Below, in pieces: positions 38,999-49,609 of a stretch of 64,000 bases of DNA; the stretch's first letter is position 1, and each line of letters begins with the position of its first letter. Both the position numbers and the translations under genes were made by a program. The notes beneath the pieces were generated by a model that was not told the DNA's origin, did no database searches, and saw only the letters and a program-made list of their open reading frames with translations. The stretch is from Diphasiastrum complanatum (lineage: Eukaryota; Streptophyta; Lycopodiopsida; Lycopodiales; Lycopodiaceae). The stretch spans positions 40,623,028 through 40,687,027 of the forward strand of contig CM055097.1 of NCBI GenBank assembly GCA_029204225.1, given 5' to 3'.

Positions 38999-39830
38999 TC
39001 AAAAGGGAAGTTGGCAATTTGGAGCTAGTCAAGAGCATCAAAGGAGAGGTAATTGGCAAAGGTGTTATGGATCTGTTTTTGCAGCATATTGAAGACTCAA
39101 GTAAGGTCAAAGGAGCAGCAAGGAAGTGTTGTTCAAGTTTACTTTACTTGTTCTATCTCATGCTTGAGCAATTTCATTTGGATGTGTGCAAATTGTCAAG
39201 ATATGGTAAAACTAGCTACATTGGTGAGCATTGTTTTGATGTTGTATTTGTACTAGCATTATGAAGCTATTGGAGGTTCATTATGTCACTCATCCATGGC
39301 TAAGTTCTCAAGTGTTGAGCTACTTGGTGCCAATACTTGGAGATTGTCAATTTTTGGTGAATTCATGGTCATTTTCTTGTGTCAAGTAGATCTTGAAAAT
39401 GGACTAGTGCAAACTACTTGGTTTATGGAGTCATGTGGTGCTGGATTTGCATCATTATATACTCACCTACTCATGGATTTCCAAGGTTTGATGGTTTCTT
39501 GTGGCAAGATGAAGATGGAGGCTCATTCATGGAGTATCATGGTGGATACAAGGCAACAAAGGACAAAGGAGGAGGAGACATGCAAGCAAAAGTTGATCAC
39601 TCACATTTATTGTTTGTTTGCTGTATTTTTCCAGAGAGTTCAGAGTTGGAAGCATGGTGGAATCATCTCACTTACATTCTATTTGATTCTTCATGTTCTA
39701 GTCACATTTTTACATGTAAAATTGATGTAAGAAATAGTGAAGCATCCCAAGTGGACACTATTCTCTATATCAATTATGGTTGTTTCTATTTTGAGCATTA
39801 CATGATCATTAAAAGAAGGTCTATTCTTAG
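38870..39830 (+). other. Unrelated sequence replacing the reverse transcriptase of copia C
   Basis: Where RT (YGLKQ, YVDD) should be there is about 0.9 kb without any RT motif. It holds overlapping open frames (38920-39264, 39296-39730 and the first part of 39418-40086) that I cannot assign. Either it is captured host sequence or the scrambled remains of a deleted RT. Confidence 0.6.
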
Positions 39831-39839
39831 GAAGAAGAT

Positions 39840-40081
39840 CATTCTTATGATGGATCAAAGTTCTATTGTCAAAAACTATGCTAGGAGCAAGCATATTGAG
39901 ATACAATATCATTTTGTGAGGGAGCGAGTCATTGCAAAGGAGGTGGAGCTTCAACATGTGTCTTCAAGGGAATGTGTAGCTGATATCTTCACCAAAGCAT
40001 TGGGAAAAGACTTGTTCATGAAGCATAGGACTTCACTTGGAGTATTATCAAAGTCTATGCTAAAACTAGTTGAAGAGGGAG
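39840..40081 (+). pseudogene. Copia C RNase H C-terminus and polypurine tract
   Basis: Encodes the last part of a copia RNase H: SIVKNYARSKHIEIQYHFVR, ELQHVSSRECVADIFTKAL. The coding frame ends in GAAGAGGGAG (about 40072-40081), the polypurine tract that abuts the 3' LTR. Confidence 0.88.
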
Positions 40082-40726
40082 TGTGAAAGATTCAACTAGT
40101 TTCATCACATTTTGCGATATTTTCATATTTGGCATATTGAGGCCAAAACTTGTTTTAGACTTAGAGGTTGACTTTTCAAAGTTCATTAGTCTAAATTTCA
40201 TTTGAATAAACACTTTTTGAAAGTGTGGGAAAGATAGAATGCGAGTTTGAGTAGATTCAATTTGCATAAGTTGGGTACATTGAATCTAGTCCCAAAATTG
40301 GTAGGGTTAGCATTTTGGTGGGAAAGCCAAGTGGCCAAATAGGGTTTGGACCTGTTATAAAAGGATATAGCTCGTGGAGAGAGTCATCTTCTCTCTCTCA
40401 TTTCATCATTATACATGGTTCTCTTTGGGTTCTACTACTCATTGGTGCACTATCTTGGTGTTATCTTGCAATCTTGTGTGTAGAATGATCATTTATTGCT
40501 ATTTTTGGTTCCACACGTGTGAAATACAGTAGCGTACTGTAATTGTACGGACAACAAACATATTTTATGTTTTGGTTCATGTTTGATCAATATCTCTTAG
40601 AGTTTGCATCTCATTTTGTATGTAGATGCTGATTTTTCTACATTGGCAGGATTGTTGGTTTGCTCCTTATTGTAACCAAAGATTTGGGACTTGGATTGGA
40701 TCTTGAATGATCTGAAATCTTTCACA
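40082..40726 (+). repeat. 3' LTR of copia element C
   Basis: 645 bp, TGTGAAAG...TTTCACA, aligned end to end with 35274-35932. TATA box at 40356-40364. Confidence 0.95.
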
Positions 40727-40731
40727 TAACG
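40727..40731. other. Target-site duplication, right copy (TAACG)
   Basis: Identical to 35269-35273. Confidence 0.92.
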
Positions 40732-41430
40732 CATTACATGAGTTACTCTCTGATCAGACAGACTCTCTAGCGCGTTACAGTCATTTGCTGTGTATCCGTA
40801 AAACATGCTCTAAAGAACTGTCTTAAAATCATCTTATTTGTCTGTCGCGGATAATTTCTTTTCGGCACTCAAATAACGACTACATTTGGGACAATCTAGC
40901 ACGATCATTGAATAAAATTGTATGTATACATATAATATGACAGTCCCTGTCTGAAGAATTGAGTCTTTGATTCGTGTTCTTGATTGTAACTGACATAAGT
41001 TTCTAACGTGCTCTAAAACTATCCATATTCGTTAACCATCAATTTGGACTTAAGTTGTTGAGGGCTTCTGTCTAGAAACAAACGGTTCACGAATGCGATT
41101 AATTAATTGTCTGCACAACCACGAATACATCGAACATTTTTCGACTCTCTATTGACACCTTAATCAGCCAAAGTGTAGTACTGCTGTACTACTTCATCTC
41201 ATCTGTAGAACATGTTTCATTCGATTTGATAGAGGCCAGATTGTTGTTATGAAATTATTAACATTACACCCCCCAAACACAAGTAATATTTATTACTTTC
41301 TAATGTCTGTTGACAACCTGAATAACACTCAAAACCACTTGTCATAATTGTATCAAATACATAACTTTCTAACGTTGTCCTCTGTGGGAACGACATTATT
41401 TACTACAAAATCTATATTAACCTTGTTGGT
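40732..41430 (+). repeat. Gypsy 3' LTR, right part (approximate end)
   Basis: Continuation of the gypsy LTR after the nested insertion. A CTCTGTGGGAACGACA phrase near 41382-41397 resembles the U5 end region of Tat/Athila LTRs. The true end is not certain, because no 5' LTR is present to compare. Confidence 0.45.
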
Positions 41431-41439
41431 ATAGTACAG

Positions 41440-41775
41440 CAAGGCTCATATGTTTATATATTTCTTTCGTGTCGAATTCCAGTTCTTGTGGAAATTTGTC
41501 ACGAAGGGCATTAACAACCTACGATTTAAAATTTGTAGATTGTTCAGCCCATTTCATAAATAATCTATCCCAAAATAACGTTGGCATAAAGAATACATTC
41601 TATCCATAACTACCCTCCCATTACAATTAGTGATTATATTCTCTTCCGGATCCACGTCGTAGTAGGGATTCATGTAGGACTCTTCAGGAGGAGTGGGTGA
41701 AGGAGTTGTGACTGCTTGAGCCGCGACTGCTTGTGAGGGACCACCCTCGCCTTCGGTAAGCATAAAATTTTGCAT
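41440..41775 (-). pseudogene. Possible plant DNA-transposon protein fragment
   Basis: The minus-strand frame from 41775 encodes a Pro/Glu-rich stretch then DVDPEENIITNCNGRVVMDRMY...YFGIDYL. A neighbouring frame continues with WAEQSTNFKS, a stop, then VVNALRDKFPQELEFDTKEI. The W...FK...KFP pattern resembles the plant transposase domain of En/Spm (CACTA)-type proteins. The match is from memory of the pattern only, and the frame is broken, so it is a weak call. Confidence 0.3.
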
Positions 41776-42850
41776 TTATTCTTTTTGCCAATGAGTTAGT
41801 GATGCATAAAAATTCAAAATATAATTTTTCGAGCGCTCACCACTACCGTACCCCGACATGATTACTACATTCATAAACATACAATACATTACAATGAACC
41901 CTAATGCATGAATGTAAAATCCCAAAAATGTATTGAAATGTAAAATGTTAATTCAGAAATATATTGAAATGAAGTAGAAAAGAAAATCAATTACAAAACT
42001 TTTATGCATATTAGAGTTAGATTTTCATACTTGTGATAACAGAAAAATGGATAAACGTGCGCGTTAATAATCTATAACAAGCTGCAAAAGAATCATATAA
42101 ACATCTACATATAAGAATGGTACTATCTAAAAATCAAAACATGAGAATCATATAAGAATCTACGCATCGTCAGTTGACATCTCACATCCAGTACAAGGAA
42201 ACAACTTTTTGTTGCGTGCAATTCTAATGTGGACAATGCATGACTATCCAGAATTGGACGATTGTTCAGGTGACTAGAAAATGAGATCACTTGTATTTTC
42301 TATATATATATTTTTTTATGTTCATTATTTATGTTTAATTTTTTGTTCATCAAGTTGTAACTCTTTGGCATATGCTTGGATTGACTTTTGCTGATGGGCC
42401 AGCAGATTTTGTCTTCACTCGTAATGGACAAAATGTAAGCCCCTAATTTCCATCAGATTCTTGAATTTTAAATAATAATGTTGAATACATATAGGATTAT
42501 TAATTTTGTGTCTGGTTTTGCAGATACGGAGACGAGTCGAAAAAGATCAGAAATGTGTTTCATTTTTACAAACAGGGACATTAGGAGTCCAATAGGAATA
42601 AAGGATTCTATCTAATAAAAAATAGAATACACAATCAGTTGGTTGTATTTTGACTCCACAAATTGCATATGATTTCTTGAGGTTTTACAACTTTCAGATA
42701 TCACGCATATCTCATTTGTGGACCGAATATTGATGCTTGACACTCACATCATCCAAGCAACGTTGTTTATAAAAATCATCACAAATACTTGCATGAGAAT
42801 CATTCGTTTAAAATACACAAAGAAGGGGCTTTAGAGAAAAGAAAGAAACA
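41776..42850. other. Unassigned AT-rich DNA
   Basis: No coding sequence or RNA gene seen. The final part (about 42,600-42,912) may be the end of an LTR, because it runs into a primer-binding site. Confidence 0.4.
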
Positions 42851-42912
42851 AGAAAGATAGATAGTCTTTCCATACATGATCTAGTCGGATCTTCACTAGG
42901 CAATCTTTACAG

Positions 42913-42924
42913 TGGTATCAGAGC
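42913..42924 (+). promoter_or_regulatory. Retrotransposon primer-binding site (orphan)
   Basis: TGGTATCAGAGC preceded by CAATCTTTACAG, as at the end of a 5' LTR, but followed by no gag sequence. A remnant of an LTR element on the plus strand. Confidence 0.7.
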
Positions 42925-43677
42925 TTGGCTTTGCATCAATCGGAAGGTGGAGCTGCTTCTTGTTTTGTCCCAGCTTTTTGGTGGTTTCTCCTTGCTTGTC
43001 ACTTCCAAGTGGTGGAATTGATCTCCAAGTAGGTGGCTTTTCTGAATTTCGTGTACTTTTAGCCTATTGATTATGATTATGGATTTTCTCCATAGCTTTT
43101 GATGGAAATCAATGGATTTTTTTACGGTTTTTTGTGATTTTTCACCTATAATTGAAAATTTTGGCTTGGAATTTATCATTGTTACTGATCTAGTACGTCT
43201 TTCAAATTGTACTTGCTATTTTACAGTCATTATTGATTGGATCTAAGGATTGCATGCCGGTTGAAAAGTCAAAAGGGTGCTTAAAAAGTGATTTTTAGCC
43301 AAAAATTGGGGTTTTTAGACTAGAAATGGGTTATAAGAACCATAATTGACTAAAATCAGAACTTGTAGAATTTGCATGTAATTGAGGTATAGGGATTGGG
43401 ATTTGATTGCACTTAATTGTGGCTTTGATCCACAAATTCTGGTCAAAATTGGTCAAACATGATTCTTTTATGGTTTGGACTAATTTTGGGGTTTTCATAA
43501 AATTCCTGGCCAATATTTTGCATGTATGTTTTCAAAGGTTTAATGAAGTTTTCCAAAGGCTTTCATGAAGTTTGGTTAGGATTGGACACCATTAAGGGTC
43601 TCAAAAAGTCCAGAAATAGGGTAATTTTGAGGACTTTTGAGCATGAATACTATTGTGAATCTTTGCGATCATGAACA

Positions 43678-43730
43678 GCTCTGATACCACTGATGTAAAT
43701 CTTTGTTGTCATATAAAGCTCTGATACCAC
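43678..43730 (-). promoter_or_regulatory. Two tandem primer-binding sites on the minus strand
   Basis: GTGGTATCAGAGCT occurs twice on the minus strand (around 43679-43692 and 43717-43730), about 38 bp apart. Each has a related flank containing AAAGATT(T/C)ACA. They face the plus-strand site at 42913 across about 770 bp. Confidence 0.7.
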
Positions 43731-43739
43731 TTATGTGTG

Positions 43740-46480
43740 TATCGGTGACTTCAAACACTACGAAGTTGTGTAGTCGTGATTCACTAATATGAGCTTAATA
43801 TGAGCCGATCTGTCCAAAAAAGCTACTGCTTCATTTTGCGATCAAACATCCTCCGAACTACAAATAGCTACTGCTAATCTGATACTAATTTTATGAGCAG
43901 TAGATAATGTCTAATGACAATGGAAGTATATCTACCTATAAATTAAGCAAACATCACAACATTCAGAGATTGCATACATTTGAGCAGAAAGACTGTTACT
44001 TCTCTATATTGTTTGTTTCCCAGATCAACGCGTCGACGCAAAAGAGGTATTCTCTCTCACAAATTGAAACTAGCTACTGCTAATTTTATGTCTGCAAGTG
44101 TGACGATGTGTGTTTGCTACTGCATGATTATAACATTCATCCACTATCTTTCACACTCTGTTTTGTCTGTATTTGATCTCCAGTACATATCCTACTGGGT
44201 TTGATTACAAGATCTGATTAGCTAAGCATTACAAAATAGTTTAAGTTGAAACATCAACTAACTACGTGTGTTGCTACTTTGCTCAACTACGTGGCTTAAC
44301 GGTTGAGTTTGTCACACTCGTCGAGCCTTGGTCTAAAAGTCTTCTTGTTTTATGTTTTTCGAGAACTTCGTTGACTTCGAATATATTGGTGCCTTGACAA
44401 TTCGTCGGCATCGGGGACTTCAGTTGTAAAATGCAAAGAGTTTGAAGGTCTTCACAAAACTGGTGCGAAATTATAATAAGCTGAGTGTCGGCTTTTTCGA
44501 GAATGTGCGAAAAATGTGAAAAGGCCGAAGTTCGTTGAAAGACCAATCTTTAGTCATTTTAGACCTATTGTCGCACTTCATCAAAAGTGCAAAAAATGCA
44601 AATTGTGCAACAAACATTTCAAATATGCAGACAGTGCGAAGCTAAGTTAAAAAATACAGCGGTCTGTAAATACAAAGAAAAACTAAGAAAAAATTACTGA
44701 GGCCTTGAAACGTATAAACTTTGCGATTTCTTCAAATACCTATCAAATGGTGGTGTGAACCTGTTGGATCTTGGTACAAGCTTAGATATATGATGGATTG
44801 CCTCTAATTTGAGCCGGCATCATGCATCCAATTTGGTTGTGTGAGGCTTAGGCAACATAATGTTGAAGTTTTGCTTGTTGGAGGAGTTCAAAAAAGCATT
44901 TTTTGCATGATCTAAGCCTATGATTGTCTATTGGACCTGATAGAAGCCTCTATGCCTCTCTAATGAACCTTAGAGGAGTGCTTGTAACCTCTGATTGGAT
45001 GCTTTTTGGGCTGTAGATGGATTTTTGATGAATCAACCTTGAGAAAGTGCGCCCTCCTACTTGTTTTTTGGTTAGTTACAGCTCGCATGTACTGTGAAGC
45101 CTAGCTGATAGGGTGATGTGGAAAGTGTCTTGTAGACCTACTCTCCCTCCGTACTGTGCCTTACAACGACCAATTTGGTGTCTTGCAGAGAAAGTTATGG
45201 CTATCAAAAGTTTGACAATTTTTGAACTAAAATTTACAAATTTTCCAAAAAGTTCTGATGCATGCATGCATGTAACTCACTGGTAGTGCTTTTGTGCTGT
45301 TGAAAATGTATGGATAGAATTGTATGCATGTTTGTATGCATCGTACATGAGTGTTCAATAGATTGATCAAAGAAAATTTCATGCATGAAGCTATTTTTAG
45401 CAACTCTAATTCAAAAAGCTGATTTCCCATTTTCTAGGCAATTACGTAAACAATTTGATTTTTTTAGAAATCACTGCATGTCATATCTTATGCATGATGT
45501 CGGATGTTTCAGAATCTTTTCGAAATGTGATGGTAACTGTGAAACTGCTAAGTCGATGATTTAGATCGATTTTTACGGTTTAGGTCAATATCGATCGGAA
45601 TTTGAAAATCCCAGTTTACGTAAAATTTGAAGTAACCATGAATGTTTTGGATTTGTTCAAATTTGTTGGTTATTGATCAAACATAAATTTCTTGAAAAGT
45701 AAATGATCTTACCAAGTTGAAATCAGCTAGTTTTGTAAGGTCATAGTACCTTTCACTTTTGATTGAAGATTTTTGGGAAGCTGTCAATTAATAGGAGTAT
45801 TTCTTGTTTTTTGGGATCAATAAAGATCTTTTTCCCAGTGTTAATTAGAATTTTGAGAAATCAAAGATTCTAAGGAAAAAGTGAGTGGTAAGTCGGATAA
45901 TCCATTTATGGAACCATGTCTGTTTTGCAATTGGATTTGGATCTTGCAAGTGATGACAGATGAAAGGTGTTCCATACAAAAATCTAGTGATTTGGATTCT
46001 ATTTGTGGCATTATAGAGTGTTCTTTTATAATGATTGTGACAACCAAGATATATTCTAACATGTAAAAGAATTAAGTTCTTTTTTACCCTTTGAAATAGA
46101 TATTGGATATCTAGGACAATACGGTATTCAGTTTTGTTGAGATCCGTGTTCCTTTTGTGTTAGTGAATACATTTGAGGCATTTCATCTGTACTTGAACGA
46201 TACATTTTCGTCTCGTCCATGCTGGGGTATAGATGTGGAGTGGTATTCTTTGGATAACACTAAGGAGCATGAGGGATTTCCATGGTTAGAAGTATCTCTT
46301 GGAATGATTCTGATCCTATAGTTGGATATAGGATAGCCAAATAGTCTTTTTGACTTTTTGGTCAAAACAGATCTAGATGCAGAGGATTCTTGGAGGAAAA
46401 GTTGGTGGTATGGGACATCAGTCATTACAAAGGGGATTGATCTATAGATTGATGGTTAGTAGTTATTGTAATGCTTCTTG
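43740..46480. other. Intergenic, no gene seen
   Basis: About 2.7 kb, AT-rich. The short open frames (for example 44283-44546 minus, 45227-45430 minus, 45881-46066 plus) show no family motif and no coding-like composition. Confidence 0.5.
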
Positions 46481-46487
46481 GTTTCCA

Positions 46488-46556
46488 AGGGGAGGCTCGA
46501 ACCTGGGACCACAGAAACTCCGGATGCCAGGCTAACCAGTTGAGCCAACTCCGTTG
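46488..46556 (-). repeat. tRNA-like Pol III head (SINE or tRNA pseudogene)
   Basis: On the minus strand an A box TGGCTCAACTGG (46547-46536) and a B box GGTTCGAGCC (from 46503) are spaced as in a tRNA gene. The acceptor and T stems do not pair well, so it is not a working tRNA. This is the usual look of a tRNA-derived SINE head. I found no second copy or clear A-rich tail in the window. Confidence 0.5.
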
Positions 46557-46746
46557 GTTTTTGTTATTATTGTAATGGCCATACTAATAGTGAAATCCAT
46601 TGGTTTTTTTGTTTTGGATATTTTGGGAAATTACGAAATATAGATCGATCCCAAATGCTATCTCTATAAACACAGTATCAATTAATTTTGGACTTTGGCA
46701 AATCCAATTTAAAAAATGGACAAGAGAATTTCAAGATGTTAATTAA

Positions 46747-48318
46747 TCATCTACGACCTCTGCGGTCCCTAATGCAGTCCCTCTGTGATTCTCTACAACC
46801 TCTGCGGTCCTCTGCGAACTCTACGACCTCTGCGGTCCCTAATGTGGTCCCTCTGCGATCCTCCTGCCGTGGCGGGAGGTTCTGTTTTCTACGGTCCCTC
46901 TACGGTTCTCTACAACCTCTACGCTCTCTACGGCTTTCTACGGTCCCTAATGCGGTCCCTCTGTGGTCCTCTGCGACCTCTATGACCGAAACACAACCTC
47001 TGCGGTCCTCTACGACCTCTGCGGTCATCTACGGTCCCTAGTGTGGTCCAGTTGTGGTCGTCTGTGGTCCTCCCCCTGTGGCGGGAGTTTCTGAGGCCAT
47101 GTGTGACCTCTGTGGTCATATACGGTTCTCTGCGGTCATCTATGACTTCTGCGGTCTCTACGGTCCCTAGTGCGGTCCGACTATGGTCGTCTGCGGTCCT
47201 CCCACCGCGGCGAGAGGTTCTGAGGCCATCTGCGACCTCTACGGTCATATACGGGTTTCTACGGTCCCTAGTGCGGTTCGGCTGTGGTCGTCTACGGTCC
47301 TCTTGTCGTGACGGGAGGTTCTGAGGCCATCTGTGACCTCTTCGGTCATATACGGTTCTTTGCGGTCATCTATGACATTTGCAACCCTCTACGGTCTCTA
47401 AGGTCCTCTACGGTCCCTACTGCGGTCCAACTGTAGTCGTCTGCGGTCCTCTCGCTGCAACGGGAGGTTCTGAGCCCATCTGCGACATCTACGGTCATCT
47501 ATGGTCCTCTGTGGTCCTCTACGGTCATCTGTGACCTTTACGGTCTCTGTGGTCCTCTACGGTCCCTAGTGCGGTCCAATTGTGGTCGTCTGTGGTCCTC
47601 TCGCTGCGGCAAGAGATTTTGAGCCCATTTGCGGCCTCTGCAATCATCTACGGTCCTCTGTGGTCCGACTCTGGTCGTCTGCGGTCCTCCCGCTGCGTCG
47701 AGAGGTTCTGAGCCCATCTACGACCTCTACGATCATCTACGGTCCTCTGTGGTCCTCTACGGTGATCTGTGATCTCTACGGTCCTCTACGGTCCCTCTAG
47801 TGAAATTCGTCTATGGTTGGCTGCGGTCCTCTCGCTGCGACGGGAGGTTCTGAGCCATCTGTGACCTCTACGGTTGTCTACGGTCATCTACAGTCGTCTG
47901 CGGTCCTCTACGGTCATCTGCAACCTCTGCGGTCTCTATGGTCCTCTACGGTCCGTAGTGCGGTCCGTCTGTGGTCCTCCCGTTTGTGGTCATCTTCGGT
48001 CCTCTGCGGTCATCTACGGTCATCTGCGGTCCTCAACGGTCATCTGCGACCTCTGCGGTCAGTAGGGTGGTTCGTTTGTGATCGTCCGCGGTCCTCCCGC
48101 CCCGGTGGGAGGTTCTGAGACCATCTGCGACCTCTGTGGTCATATATGGTCCTCTACGACCTCTTCGACCTCTACGGTCCTCTGTGGTCCTCTGCGATCA
48201 TCTACGGTCCTTTGCGACCTCTGCAACCTTTGTGGTCCCTAGTGCGATCCTCTGCGACCTCTACGGTCATCTACGGTCATCTGCGACCTCTGTGGTCCTC
48301 AATATGATTCCTACTTAA
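46747..48318. repeat. Mosaic array of ~10-bp CTCTGCGGTC-like words with embedded palindromes
   Basis: About 1.57 kb built almost only from the words CTCTGCGGTC, CTCTACGGTC, CATCTACGGTC, CTCTGCGACC and CCTAGTGCGGTC in irregular order. At intervals of about 120-150 bp it is punctuated by a GC-rich palindrome (CCTCCCGC..GCGGGAGG variants) followed by TTCTGAG. Palindrome-like sites are at about 46860, 47069, 47199, 47299, 47449, 47598, 47686, 47829 and 48091. The open frames over the array (Leu/Arg/Ser/Pro or Thr/Val/Glu rich) are repeat by-products. Confidence 0.9.
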
Positions 48319-48349
48319 ATCCAAATATCTCAATCCGATAACCCTAAGC

Positions 48350-49225
48350 CTGAACATCAACCATTGCATGTTAGTATTTCAAATTATAGATAACAAGCAA
48401 GAAAAGGAAGGCAGCTGGCGGAGGAAGGGATTCCGCTCAATGTGGAGGAAGAGATTCTACTCGATGTGGACATAGACGTAGGGGGGGGTTGGCGGTGGTG
48501 AATCCGAGCGCTTGGAGAGGATTTGTTTTGAATTTGCAGCTCGAGCGGATTTGTTTCGAATTTGTCGCATGAGCAGATCTATTTCGAATTTGTAGCACAT
48601 TCCAGAGACTTCGATGGAGCTTCTCTCTCCCCCCTCTCTTGCCCCCTCTTCATCTCTTTTTGGGCTGTGCTTGGATCGTGACTCTGTTGTGCCTGGTTTG
48701 GATCTCCCTGCTCTCTCGTAGACATTGAGCTCTGCTGCGCTGCGCCACCCCCCTTCTGTTGGTCTCACGGTGCAGCCCTCTTCTCCTCTTCTATCTGCTC
48801 TGCCTGCTTTCCCTCCTACGTCTACTACTGTAGAATTAGTGAGTCCTTGTTCTCAGCACTTGGTCAATTGTCTGCCTTCTCTTGTCTCTTGTAGACCGGT
48901 TCTCAGTCAACATGGCAGATTCAATATCCCTGCCTCACGCTATGTCAATAGAATCGCGGCCTCCTTCTTCAACAGACAAGGTGGGCCCCAACAAAAAGAA
49001 GTATGTCAATAAGCAGTACAAAGGAGTCTCCAGACTGCAACCCCACAGGTCTACCAGGTTGTTGCAGGTGGTGCCTTTTGTCCCTCTCCATGCCAGACGC
49101 CCTCGTCCTCTCAAACGCAAGCTCCGAAGTCAATGAGTGCTGGGCAGGGGCAGGGGATTTTTCATCACCCTTGCTGCATTCAAGACACCTTCCGGGTGCT
49201 TTTGGAGCAAGCTCAGATGCACCCT
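48350..49225. other. Unassigned region with pyrimidine-rich stretch
   Basis: Between the arrays. It has overlapping open frames on both strands (for example an ATG at 48912 opening MADSISLPHAMSIES... to 49136, with a basic C-terminus RRPRPLKRKL). None matches a family I know, and competing frames are equally long, so I do not call a gene. Confidence 0.3.
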
Positions 49226-49603
49226 CTAGCCGCACCGGCCCTGCTCTCTCTCATACAGATGGCAGCGCAGATAGCGGATTTGCTTGTTTTTATAAATATG
49301 ACATGCCAAGACTGCAAGATTGTCAATCTTCACCACGTCATTGTTATCCCACAATAATCTATTTGCCATTAAGTCCAACAAATTATCATAAATGTCTGCA
49401 AGACGAGTGATACCCGTCTGTGGGTATGGCAATGGACAATCCATCTTGAGCACTTTTGATATACTCACCATGCATTTATTTGTGCCAATTTCGTGAAAGA
49501 AACACATCTGGCTTGGTTCAGTACTCAAACTTTGACCGAATGCAACGACTTCTTTTCGATATAGCAAGACAACGTGGACATTTTTCTTACGATCGTTTTC
49601 CAT
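49226..49603 (-). CDS. Unrecognised 125-residue ORF, possible transposon fragment
   Basis: ATG at 49603. The protein has normal amino-acid composition (LYRKEVVAFGQSLSTE, MDCPLPYPQTGITRLADIYD, NLAVLACHIYKNKQ) and so looks more like real coding sequence than the repeat-derived frames around it. No family recognised. The region just past its start (above 49,610) is a minisatellite, and no further exons could be placed. Confidence 0.3.
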   Translation of the reverse strand: MENDRKKNVHVVLLYRKEVVAFGQSLSTEPSQMCFFHEIGTNKCMVSISKVLKMDCPLPYPQTGITRLADIYDNLLDLMANRLLWDNNDVVKIDNLAVLACHIYKNKQIRYLRCHLYEREQGRCG

Positions 49604-49609
49604 TGCAAG

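Larger units (their letters stand above)
35274..40726 (+). mobile_element. Complete copia element C, non-autonomous, nested in the gypsy LTR
   Basis: A 5,453-bp insertion with 659-bp and 645-bp LTRs, a primer-binding site, a polypurine tract and a perfect 5-bp target-site duplication TAACG at 35269-35273 and 40727-40731. The LTRs differ at about 22 aligned positions by eye (about 3%) plus two 7-bp indels, so the insertion is fairly recent. Internal order: gag, zinc knuckle, protease, integrase (core deleted), the very start of RT, about 0.85 kb of unrelated sequence, and the end of RNase H. Because reverse transcriptase is missing and frames are broken, it must depend on other copies to move. 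Confidence 0.95.

Noticed and set aside
46688-48318. Leu/Ser/Arg/Pro-rich open frames over the word array
   Set aside because: The units lack stops by chance in several frames. Protein content only mirrors the repeat, and both strands are open.
48725-49410. Overlapping plus-strand open frames as a gene
   Set aside because: Three frames overlap with similar length, one lacks an ATG, there is no recognisable domain, and the minus strand is also open.
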